Positions 11,355 through 24,633 of a stretch of DNA of 40,321 nt are shown piece after piece; positions within the stretch are counted from its first letter, which is position 1; the number at the start of each line of letters is the position of its first letter. The notes under the pieces are model-generated. The model searched no databases, was not told where the DNA came from, and worked only from the letters and a program-made list of their open reading frames with translations. Both the position numbers and the translations under genes were made by a program. Location of the stretch: positions 5,203 to 45,523 of the forward strand of contig LXFE01001251.1 of NCBI GenBank assembly GCA_001929475.1, read 5' to 3'. The stretch comes from Neolecta irregularis DAH-3. Its lineage: Eukaryota > Ascomycota > Neolectomycetes > Neolectales > Neolectaceae.

Positions 11355-12624
11355 CATGTGTTCCGCGTGAAATGTAAAACACGCGAAACGTAAAGGGAAA
11401 TAACCACCGCCACTGCACCCACTCAAAGCTTTGCCTATACCCACCCAGACCTGTTATCCGTGATCCACCTCTACAAGAACCAGAAACGCTATTAATAATG
11501 CATACGATTGGATTCTAAAGGCTCATCAAGATCCGAACCATGGTGCAATAGAAAAAACTTACCTTGAACCGAAGAAGTATGCATATGGAATTAGCTGAGA
11601 GAATATCAAGTGGCTATTGCCATGTTGTATTGTCTGTCAGAGTTAAATGCAGCAAGTAAATAATATTTAGAAGTGACTCAACAGAGCCCACTTCCATGCT
11701 GTAAGAACCATGGTTGCCCTAACAACTAATTTGAAGGAAAGAACAGATGGAATGCCTGTAGCAAGCTGGGTCAATCATATGCAAGGTGTAATCTAAGATT
11801 CACTACCATTGCTAATTCCAAAGAAATACAATGGATTGTTTGTGAACTTTCTCAAATTAGCAAATGGGTCTGTGATATCATTCATCGAAAACCTTGTGAG
11901 GGAGTTTCCTTGCTGTAGAGATGAATATAGGGTTGAGAATCGAACAGGCATTCGTCCATGTAAATGTTTTTATTGGTAGTGAAATTTTATATGGCAGATA
12001 TATGGGCAGTCGTAGGGGTCCTTCTGTGACATAGATCATATCACAATGTTCGCATTCTATCGGTAAGGTACTTAAACTTCGAGGCAGTTAGTTCATAGGG
12101 TACCTCAAATACTCCATACCTTGAATTGTATTTGTTATTCACCTCATCTCGAGAGCGTAATCAAAAGCCAAATTGTGATAGAACCTAGTCATCCATACGA
12201 GATCCAGCTACGCGGCACATCAATCCGAGGTGTTGAAAAGATTCGTCAAGATTGTAGGGTTTGGGTATATTAATAATAACGCTATCCTGGTTGACTTTTT
12301 CCTCTGGGATACTGCTAAAGAGATACAAGCAAAGAATGAGACCAAACCAATCCCATGCCATAGAACTAGGAGTATATTCTACTTCTCGTCTCTTCTAATC
12401 CAAGTTCGAACTTCATCATGAAGTCAACCCATCCCTTTGGGTTCTTCCTCAAACACTCAATAATAGGTTGACATGCTTCTCTCGTAACACCATAAGGAGC
12501 CAGCGCTTCGAATATCGAGATAACAGGCATCTAGGTGGGTATAAGCAAGGCTATGAGTGGGCGTGGTGGCGGTGGTTATTTCCCTTTACGTTTCGCGTAT
12601 GTTACATTTCGCGCGGAACACATG
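11355..12624. mobile_element. 1.27-kb element with ~100-bp terminal inverted repeats
   Basis: The left end (11355-11459, starting CATGTGTTCCGCG) and right end (12517-12624, ending CGCGGAACACATG) are inverted copies about 90% identical by eye over ~100 bp. CATG at each edge is its own reverse complement, so it could be a 4-bp target duplication or part of the TIR. The interior has no intact transposase. On the minus strand (12370-12490) it carries a CCC1-like piece. It sits 16 bp after the synaptojanin stop and ends about 317 bp before the GFA1 start. It is likely a non-autonomous DNA transposon. Confidence 0.8.
12370..12490 (-). pseudogene. Fragment resembling CCC1/VIT1 iron/manganese transporter
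   Basis: Minus-strand translation gives TREACQPIIECLRKNP, then GWVDFMMKFELGLEE, which matches the cytosolic metal-binding segment of the Ccc1/VIT1 vacuolar transporters (family pattern: NP..WVDFMM.FELGLEE). A stop follows shortly. The N-terminal membrane segments that should lie at higher coordinates are replaced by the element's inverted terminus, and the downstream TM region is not recognisable. It therefore looks like a captured, truncated gene piece. Confidence 0.6.
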
Positions 12625-12940
12625 TCGTAATATCGGCGGCGCTTGTTAACCAGTAGCACCATTCCGACTTAGACCTGCTTAAAATTGGTCGGATGTATTT
12701 GACTAAAACAGGAATAAATCATATATAACAATTGGCCGTATGTCTATATACGGAAAACGGAAATACGAATAAACATTTGGCGTGTAACCTAAAGTAAGGC
12801 TGAGACCCCTTGGAAGCGTGCTTGGCGTTTAGTGCTTAACTTGGATCGACACTATTTGGGTGACGTGCACGGGTATTTAACTTCCCTCGCAGGCTTGCCA
12901 TTTCCCTCCAACTGCATCTTGCATTCCTTCCTTACTGACT
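12625..12940 (+). promoter_or_regulatory. GFA1 upstream region
   Basis: The 316 bp between the inverted-repeat element and the GFA1 start hold the gene's promoter and 5' UTR. I see no confident TATA box; a pyrimidine-rich stretch (TTCCCTCC at 12901) lies just before the start. There are no ORFs of note. Confidence 0.4.
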
Positions 12941-15315
<2,375 letters not shown>

Positions 15316-15382
15316 GCTATCATAATTTTGTTGGATTGGTCAATAAGTATTACTGTGATTTGTTCGTTTGTATTAATTGAAA

Positions 15383-15438
15383 TAACCAGGTTCCAACAGG
15401 ATTCGAACCTGGTTACGAATCCTGTTGGAACCTGGTTA
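15383..15438. repeat. Perfect 23-bp-arm palindrome with tRNA 3'-end-like sequence
   Basis: Arms AACCAGGTTCCAACAGGATTCG (15384-15405, plus one outer T-A pair) and its exact reverse complement (15416-15437) flank a 10-nt spacer. Read on the minus strand, the spacer and left arm give CCAGGTTCGAATCCTGTTGGAACC. This resembles a T-arm (CAGG-TTCGAAT-CCTG) with a B-box-like GGTTCGAATCC and an acceptor 3' half. No D or anticodon arm is present. It lies between the convergent stops of GFA1 and the MoCo sulfurase. Confidence 0.85.
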
Positions 15439-15463
15439 CTTTTCGATTAATTCTAAAACAGTG

Positions 15464-15490
15464 ATTATGTACCCATGTACCCATGTACCC
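15464..15490. repeat. Three tandem 9-bp copies (CATGTACCC)
   Basis: The sequence ATGTACCC is repeated three times at 9-bp spacing in the same GFA1/MoCo-sulfurase intergenic space as the palindrome. It is a short simple repeat with no assigned role. Confidence 0.7.
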
Positions 15491-15519
15491 AAACTAGCAT
15501 CAGGAAAATACATTCTAGC

Positions 15520-17914
15520 CTATTCGTCGATGTATATTTTATCCCCTACCGTTACCATAACATCTCTAGGCGGAGTCCGAAGTGTGAGATGCTGACCAAA
15601 GAGGATTCGGCCCTATAAGGTTACCAATGGGTCTTGACTAGCATATACATTTTTTTTCCGATGTTTGCTAAGAGTTACGAAAGGGTCGACGTCTTTCTCT
15701 CCCGTAGATTGATCAAGGCACACCATATGACATCTTCTACAACTCCCAGCAACGGTAAAACTATGGTTTGATATCGTAACTGAAGTCCAAAAATCTTCTT
15801 CATAAGCATGCAAATCCGGCCCGCTGATCACAAAGTTTCCTCGAAATACGTCTGCCAGGACTTTTTTTCCGTTTGTTTCGGCTATCTGAGCATTCAGAGC
15901 GTCGACGCTAGCTTGCGAAATAAGAAGAAATGGACTCTCATTCGACAAAGAGATTGGTTGTTTGATACTATAATCCCTGTTTAATTGTCGTAAATGGCTC
16001 TTTGCCTGTCGCATGTCTGAATCTGGTGGATATAATGCTAAGGTCGATGGGACTTGAAGGAATTTGGTAAAGAACTGTTCTATTTCCGGTTGTGTATACA
16101 GTAGTGCTTCTATTGTTTCACCACAGACAGTAGACCGAGTGGTAATAGCAAGACCCTGTCCAGCAGGATTTATCGGCACTCGTATAATCTCGGATGTCTC
16201 GTGCCACTGTATTTGAAGATGATCTGTAGTTATTGTAGGTCGAATCAAAGTCATTCTGGGATATTGCTTTTGATTCAAAGCTCTACCAGTGCCTTTGTGG
16301 ATCACGAACCACTGACGGTCGTATCGCAAGCCATATGGTTCAATCGGCCAATATGTACCTCGAGGTATATCGAAACAGTGACACGACTTTATGGGATCTA
16401 CTAGATGAATACACCAGAACTAGATAGAGCCATACATATACTAATACGATTGATAACTGCAGATTTTTTCGTGTGAAGGAAGTCGTGTTCATTGAGAACC
16501 TTTTCATCGAGATAGAACTCACGAATGAAGGCTATGAGAGACAGAGCATCTTCAGTGGTAGACATTGCACCAAGACTGACTCTCAAAGCTCCCATAGGCT
16601 TTCCTTCCACTATGTCATGATCGTCTCCACAGACATGGCCTGCCTAACTCAATAAGACCATGAATTAAGGAGCATAAAGTTCACCTGATAGTTTCGTTGT
16701 ATTTCCCATGGCTTCAAATCAATCCATTTCTCAACACCTCCAGGGTTGCATAGCCCCCCTGACCGAATATGGATACCTTTCAAGGCTGCCAGCTTTTCAA
16801 ATTCAGTATACCCAACCCATATACCATCCTTGCCCGATACGTTAAAACATATTATTGGTCCTTGAGTCTCCGAGTCTTCAAAATTACCACCTGTGTAGAT
16901 AGAGCAAACTTTCCGTCCGTTTCCGTGTTTGAGTTCTCGAAGTTGAAGGTACAAGTATTTGGCGAGAGCAGCAGTATGTGCAGATATATTCTCCATAGAT
17001 CCATAAAAGCGTTTCTGTATATTGATCGCGTGATCCAGCGCTAGGACTGAATGGAACGGAATGGTCCCATCCTCCAAACGCGAATGAATTTCGTTTTTTG
17101 GAACTGACCATTGGGAAGAGGCAATCAGTGCAGCGACTGTACCTCCGCCAAAGTACTTACGACGTTCAAACACATGTGCGGCAGATCGTTTGACAATGAG
17201 ACTCCCAAGATCCGGAAAACCGAAAATTTTATTAAAACTAATAGCTGTGAAATCGGGAGAATTTACAGGATCTGAAAGGTTGAGAGAACAGGTTGAAACA
17301 AGAGCAGCTGCATCGAATAACGAATAAGAGGTTTCTCGACCTATCAGATGTTTCGTCCAATTCGCAGGAAATCTTTCTCCAGTGAAGTTCGATTGACCTG
17401 GCCAAGCAAACAATGTCGTTGCATTTTCTCTCTGTGGGGTATTCATATGGGATATCATTGCGAATTTGGATAGACATTTTGATGAAGAGGACCATTCTCG
17501 CAATCCGATCATGCTTGTATGCGAGTCTTCTGAATAACAATATTCCCAGTTCTCGAGTTCACGAAAAGCCTCCCCGACGAGTTTGATTGCGGCAGTAGCG
17601 TTGGCTACAAAGACCAGGTCGAAACACTCTGGATCCGCGTTGAAAAGCTGCAAAACTTTAAGTCGAATATCATCGATGCGCCGGCAAGTAAGCTGACTTG
17701 CAGGCGACTTTGAATGCGGATTTCCAAATAAATCTGCACATAACTCTGCAGAGTATTCATGGATCAAAGAAATAGGGTATAGGGTCGTCCCAGCATGGTC
17801 AAGGTAGGTAATATCTAAAGCATAAGCCCTTTCCCAGTGACCTAGATATACTTGCCAACTGTGGATATTCCTGGCGTCTAAAGTCTTCGAACCATTTGAT
17901 ATCACGATAGCCAT
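15520..17914 (-). CDS. hxB: Molybdenum cofactor sulfurase
   Basis: Four exons, 758 aa. Introns: 16644-16684, 16401-16441, 15613-15648. The N-terminal half is a PLP-dependent NifS-like domain: YLDHAGTTLYP, FGNPHSKSPAS, NATAAIKLVGEAF, SFNKIFGFPDLGSLIV (holding the PLP lysine), and RSGGLCNPGG with the persulfide-type Cys. The C-terminal half has the MOSC N-terminal and MOSC domains: DPIKSCHCFD, GLRYDRQWFVI, ESPFLLIS, FRGNFVI and SCRRCHMVC. It sulfurates the Mo cofactor of xanthine dehydrogenase and aldehyde-oxidase-type enzymes. The two-domain fusion is complete. It converges on GFA1 (204 bp apart) and diverges from the Ilm1-like gene (255 bp). Confidence 0.95.
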
Positions 17915-18169
17915 ATCCTATTGTTGCTGGTAAATGCTCATCCAAAATGTTTGTGTAAGGTGGCAATTGTTTCATGTAAGGAAGCGGGGTTGAGAGTCCG
18001 GATCAAAGATGAAAGTTTTAATTGCAGTTCATGCTATCCGTTATCCTGGTTTGTCCATAAAACTGGTTGCATTCTTAATAAATATACCGCATGTCTATGT
18101 TGCAAAGCGTGAAGGTAATTGATGAGTTTTTAGTCCATTCCACGGCCCCATCCCAAACATCAACATAGG
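17915..18169. promoter_or_regulatory. Divergent promoter, MoCo sulfurase / Ilm1-like
   Basis: The 255 bp between the two divergent start codons hold no ORF that I can support. Promoters of both genes are expected here. No TATA box is obvious. Confidence 0.5.
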
Positions 18170-18699
18170 ATGGTTATTTTATCGACAAGAACACAATTAA
18201 TTCTATACTATTCTGCCCTATTCCTGCTCTCCTACCTTCTGATTCAAGATCCAGAACTATTATTGTCACAAGGTCTGGTATTTATCTTCGGTCGATCATT
18301 ACATCTTGTATAAAATATTATCAAGTCATCGTCTCTAATTATTTTAGCCAGATTATCCCGGAAGTAATAGATCATTGAATATTGTGGGGTGGATCGTCTT
18401 GAGCATAGCCACATACAATATATTACCACTAGCTCGAGGTGATTTGGATCCTTATAGACGTTTCTGTATCTTTACCTCTCTTTCATATTTTGTTCTGACA
18501 CATCGAAGCATCTTTACGGCTTGCGATATGTTTTCCCTTAACGGCAGCAACTTACCTACTGCCTAACTCGTACTTTTCTAATTCCCTGACGTTTACCTTG
18601 AGTTTCCTCGATTTGTCAATGCAATTTTGGCTTTATATCTCATTCGGGCAGGAAAAGGCATTGCAACGAGACAGAGAAAGTAGACAAAATCATCTATAA
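18170..18699 (+). CDS. ILM1: Ilm1-like ER/mitochondrial-maintenance membrane protein
   Basis: Three exons (18170-18307, 18348-18507, 18548-18699), 149 aa. Introns: 18308-18347 and 18508-18547; the second is GC-AG (GCATCT...GGCAG). The protein has four hydrophobic segments: ILYYSALFLLSYLL at 12-25, RSLNIVGWIVLSIATYNILP, FCIFTSLSYFVLT, and SNSLTFTLSFLDLSMQFWLY, then a charged tail. The pattern, with DPELLLSQG after the first segment and the terminal FWLY plus basic/acidic tail, resembles fungal Ilm1 (loss in yeast increases mtDNA loss). It is shorter than yeast Ilm1. If the GC-AG intron is retained, translation stops at 18564-18566 and the last TM is lost. Confidence 0.72.
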
Positions 18700-18827
18700 C
18701 AATCGACTATTACAAAAATAGAAATATGCCAGCTCATTCATGCCAAGCTAAAACCCCAATAGCGCTCCAAATCCCACATATGCTGCGGATGAACAACATG
18801 TACAGCGTATGATATGCTTCATGCCAA

Positions 18828-21800
18828 CTATAAACTAGTAGTAACAGTCAAATTCTTTGAATGGATTAACAAAGTCGGTGGTAATTCTTCACAAAGTATT
18901 TCAAGCCCTTCGACATATTCCAAGCTCCTTTCAGTACTCCTGTACGTATTGGCCGAAGGACTTGGTAAAGTTGTAAAAACAACGGCGGTATCGTGCGAAT
19001 TTATTCTTATCAGCTCGTTAACTACAAGATGTTGCGCTTTGGATGGAAGATCGTTGAATCCAAGCGTATTGCCTCGTTCTTCAACAAGGGCAGAAACTGG
19101 ACGTCTTAGTGGGCGGACGTCCCCTATAAATCTAATTGACGGTCGGCCTTCTTCTACGCCCTCATTTTGAATTTCCACCTCCGGAATAACAACAGATCTA
19201 AAAGATGGAGGAGGTTGTGGACTCTTACCAACATCAATCCCGCGCAACTCATCTGGTGATAATGGTCTATTTTGTAAAGTGTGCGATGATACTCCTAGGG
19301 GTGTTTGCGATAGCGCAGAGAGGTTATCTGTTGGTGACTCAAACATGACGGCATTGCTTGCGGCCATTAGCATATTACTGGAGGCATTTCCAGATTCCAG
19401 CGAAGCAGCGAATAAAGGCGAATTCTCGAGAATATCGTACGTTGATTCATCACTCGAACTTGAATCGTCTTCATAAAATCCAGCGGGATGGGGAACATTG
19501 ACTCGCATGCTCATTGGTAGCGAATGAGGCATATTAAGGAGAACCTGACGCCGTCCTTTCACATGCGCAAGATCAAAACTGCCTCTCGTCGTAGATCTCG
19601 ACATCTCTATGCCCGTACATGCCGTACTACATCGTGACGCAGGGTTCGGGATTGTTTTTGACCCGCTACTATCCGTTCTAAGTTGCTCTATCTCCACCCG
19701 CCATGGGTCCTCTCGTAGAACATTTTTAATGCGTCCAGAACGATCTTCTTTACCGTTGACAATAGTTTCATAAGTTTGTAGGTCCCCATTTGCAAGACTA
19801 AGTACAACTAATTCGGCAGGTATACGAAGGTTGTCTAATAGACCCTTGACTCGCTGTGTTTCATCGGAAATATCCGAGGTGTTTTCAACAAAGACTAGAA
19901 CTCGCAAGCGGAAAGCATTTCTCCAAGCGGGAACCATGTGAAGAATACAACCCTGAGAAAATTCAGTCCAAAATTATTGAACGATGATATACCATCTGTA
20001 AAATCATTGCATACGTATCGAAATTAGTTGTCAAAAGTGAGGGGGTCGAATCGCTTTTGCCGCCCTGAATTTCAGTAGACATCTGAATTGGCCAAAGATC
20101 GATGTATCTCTTATTTAATTCGCCGTCCTTTGGGAGCTTGAGGTTATGGAAGCCTTTGGCAATCCTGAGCCAGAGTTAGAAACTTAGCAAGAATAAGACA
20201 GAAAACTAACGCAATATTTGACCCGATTGTAAGCAAGACATCCTCCACAATCTCACACCAATCGCATAGACCAATGGGGTTTTCAGATCTACAGGAATCC
20301 GTAGGAAGCTTATTCAGACCTGATTGATCCGACTGTGATAATTCTCTCACAATATGGTCGAGTGTCTCACTGGTTTGGTTTTTTCGCCAATCTCCCGCGT
20401 TGAAGAATCCAAGCACGACGATATTGGGTCTCATTCCACCAAGTCCAGCAGTCTTTCATATCATGAGCCCAAAACTTACTGCTGGGAAGATACCATAACA
20501 AGGTGTCGAACTCCACACACCTCAGAGGGACTAACAGTGATGTGGGTAAAAGCCTTGACTTTGGCAACATCAATAAGACGTAACCATGAAACCTGTTGCC
20601 TCTTGAGCTCTGGAACAGCTTCTTTGAAATCTTCGCCTACAATGATATGACCAATCATATACAGGGCGCTCTTTTTGAGGGCGTTGCAAAACATGATTAG
20701 ATTCCAATTTCGTCGAGCATCGTTGACGAGTAGCAGAATTTGAGGTCTCCAGAATTTGACATGATCTTTTCTAACATCCAGTCGCAGTAGATATTTGCGA
20801 ACTTGATGATAGATCAAACTCTGTCCTACATCGCCCCAGTGCTTTGGGGGTGCTATAAAGTGAATAACGAGGAATAGCGCTCCAGTGACACCAATGGCAA
20901 TGCTCGCGTAGAGAGAATCAACCTATATATGATAAGTGAAAGACCGTTCGTACTCACATACGAAATACATTGTAAGAAAACAAGAAGCCATCCCACCAGC
21001 AGCAGTCCACCAGCGGAACCAGTGGAACCGAGGCCTAATCAATGAGAAAGCGCACAATAAAAATTATTGGTACCGAAAATTCGGAGCGGAGCCAATTTTC
21101 AACAAAAAGCAAGCAATATTGACACAGAGGAACGTTAACAAGTATGTCATCGTGACAAATGACGCAATCTGATTGATATCCGACAAAAGGGTGACTTGGG
21201 TAAGAATATACGTGATAATAACTGCCAGGGTTGGTTCGTCATTTTCCGTTCCTTGACCAAAAATTGAAAGTCCTGGTAGAAGCGAATCGCTATTGAATCA
21301 CTAAAGAGTTCGAATGAGATAAAGATACCGAGCAATGGCTTGTAGCAGTTTGGCAGAACCATAAATTCCAAGCAGTGCTGAGAAAAAGGATGTCGAGAAT
21401 ACACCTGCCATAATGAGATACTTTGAAAGATTGACCTGACAATTAGTTTGATTCTCCGAAAAGATCGTACGTCTTGAAGGATAGACGTATCAGTATACAA
21501 TGCCTCCCGAGGTATTGAGACAACCATGGAAAAAATGACGCTCAGATAAATCAGGAACGTGACGAGCATACCACTCAGCGTTCCACGAGGTATACTTTTG
21601 CCTGGGTTTTTAAGGTCCCCCGATATGCTTGCCCCAGCAAAGATACCGACAGTTGCGGGGAAGAAAATTCCAAAAATAGATTGCAATGTTTCCCTGTCTT
21701 TTCTCTCACTACCGGCCGCGCCCTTTTTGAACGTTGGCAACATGTTCTCGGAAAACGTCGACCAAGAAGGGCCTGTATAAAGAAAACCTCCGTGATCCCT

Positions 21801-22701
21801 TGATACAAATGGTCTCAGGAAAATCGTAGAAAGAGGTATAGAAAGTACTGAAACCATAAGAACAACGAATAAGGCTGTGGACGTTTTGGAAAACAACTTC
21901 GAGCCAACTAAACATATGGCAGTGCAGACCAAGAGTAGCAATGTTCCATACAGTAATACCCACCACTGCAAAATGTCAAGATATCCCCCAAAATATGAAG
22001 AATATTACATTAGATTCAGGGAGTACGTTGATTGTATCCCCGTCAGATTTGCCAAAATTGGCCATGAGAGCCTCGACAAAACCAATCACATTCATCCCAG
22101 CATTCAAAACTTGGCCAAGGTAGAAAACTATACCGATAGAACCGCCGAATTCTGGTCCGAGCGATCGACTAATCATGTAGTAAGTTCCACCACCTTCGTT
22201 TAGGATTTTATGATTAATAGTGGTACGATACCTCTGACTGTCCCATTCGTTGCAATAGCACTAATGGATAAGGTAGTCATCAAGTCGATGAAATAACTAC
22301 TGTCAACATACCGTTACAGTCACGCAATGACACCTGATAACTAACATGCCAAGCGTCCACAAAAAGCCAACTTGACCCAAAATGAACCCGAATCGCAAAA
22401 ACATTAGAATGGATATGATGTTGAGTGTGACCGGGACAAAAACTCCACTCAATGTACCCATCTTTGGGCTCTCATGTATTTGTTTACGTCTAGTCTCTTC
22501 GGTAAAGGTGATGCTGTTCTGCAGATTCGACCAGACAGGTTCGTTCGGGCCATTTTCGATATCCCCGTTCCTAGTCCTAGTCCTGGTCCAGGTGCGAGGT
22601 CGAACTCGTACGTTAGGGCTGTCAATATTGGTAGCGCGGCGTCCAAGATGAATGACTAATTCATCGAGCTGTCGACCAGCGGACTGGAATTTGCTGGCCA
22701 T
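18828..22701 (-). CDS. VHC1: Vacuolar cation-chloride cotransporter (SLC12 family, Vhc1-like)
   Basis: Eleven exons, 1159 aa. Introns (plus coordinates): 22300-22333, 22194-22231, 21966-22008, 21436-21470, 21290-21328, 21035-21073, 20923-20961, 20453-20493, 20165-20210, 19953-19992. The soluble N-terminus (~100 aa) leads into TM1, [20 protein letters not shown], then [53 protein letters not shown] and [20 protein letters not shown]. These are hallmarks of electroneutral K-Cl cotransporters. The large C-terminal domain has [30 protein letters not shown], and it ends VVFTTLPSP...[14 protein letters not shown], close to the usual fungal Vhc1 terminus. In yeast Vhc1 acts in the vacuolar membrane in ion homeostasis. 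Confidence 0.94.
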
Positions 22702-23251
22702 TATGAGATAGAGGCGTTAAAGGTTGAGAGTTCCATCATGTGCAGTGTTATGTTTGTAGTAAGGAGTCCACTCGAGGCTGTGCTGTCCAATGCTCCTTCA
22801 TATTTGGCGGGTCTGAAAACAGACTTCCTTGGTCCCCATAATCTCCCCTCACATCGCTCTCGGGCTATAGCTAGGACTAAGTGTACGGTGGTTAGATATG
22901 TATTTTAATTAATATTAGAAAGATCTTCTCGATAGTGTTGAACGAGAGATGACTATGATTTGTCTTTTCGGATAGGCAGGTAAGGATCTGAGCTGTATTA
23001 TGTTTTCGAAGGTCATTGTACTGCCTTAAAACTATTCGATGTTACCCTATCTTCAAATCTATTAAAGCTATTGAGACTCCTAGAATAATAATATATCTTT
23101 CGAAATCTTACTAAGAGAGTACTAAGCAAATAGAGGTCACTCGACACTGAACTCGAGATGGTAGTAAGATAGAAGGGTATATAAATGGGTATGATAGAAT
23201 GCCTAGATTTCTTGTACTACCGACTAAAATAATTTACAGTGTTGGCCGTAT
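22702..23251. other. 550-bp intergenic region, Vhc1 promoter side
   Basis: AT-rich stretch upstream of the transporter and downstream of YSY6, both on the minus strand. No ORF, repeat or RNA gene is supported. Confidence 0.5.
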
Positions 23252-23494
23252 TTAAAAGAACAGTCTAAATACTTCCAGAATTATTCCCCCAGCCAGCAAA
23301 AACAACAGAATACCTAATTATCAGACCTAAGGCACAATTTCCATCTACATACCAATCCAGAATGGAGAAATGGAAGGCTTTGTTTTCTCGGATTTTGGGA
23401 CGACATTAGCGCCCCGTTTCGCGGCTTCACGTTTCGCGTAGATGTTGTTCGCCCTGCGCTGTTTGGGTAATTGTGCTTGGACAGTGGCAGGCAT
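23252..23494 (-). CDS. YSY6: YSY6/RAMP4 (SERP1) ER stress-associated translocon protein
   Basis: Two exons (23353-23494, 23252-23313; intron 23314-23352), 67 aa against 65 in yeast. The protein begins MPATVQAQLPKQRRANNIYA, has a basic middle (KREAAKRGANVVPKSEKTK), then SISPFWIGILLFLLAGGIIL as a tail anchor and a short end EVFRLFF. This layout (QRRAN near the start, Pro-x-Trp before a single C-terminal TM) is diagnostic of RAMP4/Ysy6. These proteins sit in the ER membrane next to Sec61 and protect newly made membrane proteins. The start is fixed by length and motif. It is divergent from the gene at 23613 with 118 bp between starts. Confidence 0.9.
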
Positions 23495-23612
23495 GATCCA
23501 GAGATGAAGAGATGAAGGGGCTCGGTTAGGAGGGGGCGTTGGGAGGACGGGCGCGTAGATCCCAACCCGGCCCAAACCGGAAAGGCGGACCCCTATTCAA
23601 TCTCAATCGTCT
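23495..23612. promoter_or_regulatory. Compact bidirectional promoter, 118 bp
   Basis: GC-rich space between the divergent starts of YSY6 and the small membrane protein. CCCAACCCGGCCCAAACCGG near 23560 is the most notable sequence in it. Confidence 0.5.
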
Positions 23613-23988
23613 ATGCTGCGACACTTCTTTCCTGGCAGGGGAATGAGAAGACTGCCGCTGCTGAAGCCATATCTCAGTGTTCAAATACGCTATGATTCTA
23701 CAGTACCCGCCGGAGAAAACCGTCATGTAAGGAGTTCCAGCCTATGCACCGGCACTGACTAGAGACCGGCTTCTATGCTCAGTACGGTTATGCAACCGGC
23801 AAAGTTCTCCTGATATCTATGATTACCTACGCAAGTCTCGAATATGCTTGGTACTACTTGGAGCTAGAAGAGCTGAAAAGAGAAAAGACAGGTATGGGTT
23901 TTCGACATTAAACAATCTGAGCCTAGGAGTGGAAATTGCAGAGCTGGAGAGGGCCGTCGCTAGATTCACAACAGCCGCCAACAGCTAA
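23613..23988 (+). CDS. Small mitochondrial single-pass membrane protein
   Basis: Three exons (23613-23726, 23765-23891, 23927-23988; introns 23727-23764 and 23892-23926), 100 aa. The first ~30 residues are rich in Arg, Leu and Ser without acidic residues and contain RYDST, a likely mitochondrial presequence. A TM follows (KVLLISMITYASLEYAW), then a charged helix YYLELEELKREK and VEIAELERAVARF. It is too short and too spliced to stand out as one ORF. The TM-plus-helix form again recalls Ina17-type assembly factors, but I do not recognise the family. The 5' intron uses the second AG of a TAGAG acceptor to keep frame. Confidence 0.65.
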
Positions 23989-24196
23989 TCAATATACTCT
24001 GTCTCTTCAGATGGTAGCATCATAATTTAGAGATTTTGGGAAAAGCAACTCGAATCTTACACGGTGTGCATGAGTTGTCAAAGAGGAGTCACCATGAGAT
24101 AGCAGAATGATGTAGTTAAGTGAGAAAAGCGCGAGATCTTTTCATTGAGGTTTTGATTGGATTAAATAGATTTTTGATTCGAGTGTTACCTATATA
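23989..24196. other. Intergenic spacer
   Basis: About 210 bp between the small gene and the MITE-like element; I see nothing in it beyond an AT-rich end (TACCTATATA) at the element's left edge. Confidence 0.4.
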
Positions 24197-24533
24197 AGGG
24201 TGCGTTTGGTGCGCGCCAAATTTCATAGAATGTGGCTTTTAAAAATTTCAAATTTTTGGGCGCGCGTTTGGTGCGCTCCACATTTTATAAAATTTGTCCC
24301 CGCAGGTTTGGGGCAACGCCACAATACGCCACATTTAAGGAGGATCCTCACCAAACGCGCGCTTAAAATTCAAATTTTTTATAAAATGTGGTGCGCACCA
24401 AACGCGCGCTGATAATATGAATTTTTTAAAAAGCCACGTTTATAAAATGTGGAGCGCACCAAACGCACGCCTGAATTCGAATTTTAATAAAAAACCACAT
24501 TTCATGAAATTTGGTACGCACCAAACGCACCCT
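24197..24533. mobile_element. MITE-like element with composite inverted repeats
   Basis: 337 bp with ~40-bp TIRs: left AGGGTGCGTTTGGTGCGC then ...CCAAATTTCAT, right its reverse complement ending CGCACCAAACGCACCCT. The core ACCAAACGCGCGC followed by an AT-rich run and ATAAAATGTGG recurs inside at about 24350-24390, 24395-24450 and 24450-24500. A copy in the other orientation lies near 24265. It can therefore fold into several nested hairpins. No coding capacity and no clear target duplication. The right end is 100 bp before the helicase start codon. Confidence 0.82.
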
Positions 24534-24633
24534 TGGCAATCGATCTTCAATTACCCAAACCCAACTTATATCACTTATCCCTCTTATGGGTATTGTGCGC
24601 CGTTAGTCCTAATTTCGTCACACATGCAGCAAA

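Noticed and set aside
11700-11950. Retroelement gag-like peptide in the left half of the TIR element
   Set aside because: A short stretch (LKERTDGMPVASWVNHM) loosely recalls copia gag, but a stop follows and the ends are inverted, not direct, repeats.
12230-12421. Plus-strand 63-codon frame containing FGYI as a CCC1 membrane motif
   Set aside because: The CCC1-like segment is on the minus strand; this plus-strand motif is coincidental.
15383-15438. Complete tRNA gene on the minus strand
   Set aside because: T-arm and acceptor 3' half fit, but only about 26 nt separate the possible acceptor halves, leaving no D or anticodon arms.
19828-19937. Separate gene beginning at Met 19937 on the minus strand
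   Set aside because: Splicing at 19953-19992 joins it in frame to the transporter and restores the family motif LHMVPAWR.
23400-23450. Related copy of the TIR sequence (TTTCGCG motifs)
   Set aside because: These bases encode the conserved basic region of YSY6; similarity is limited to short CG-rich words.
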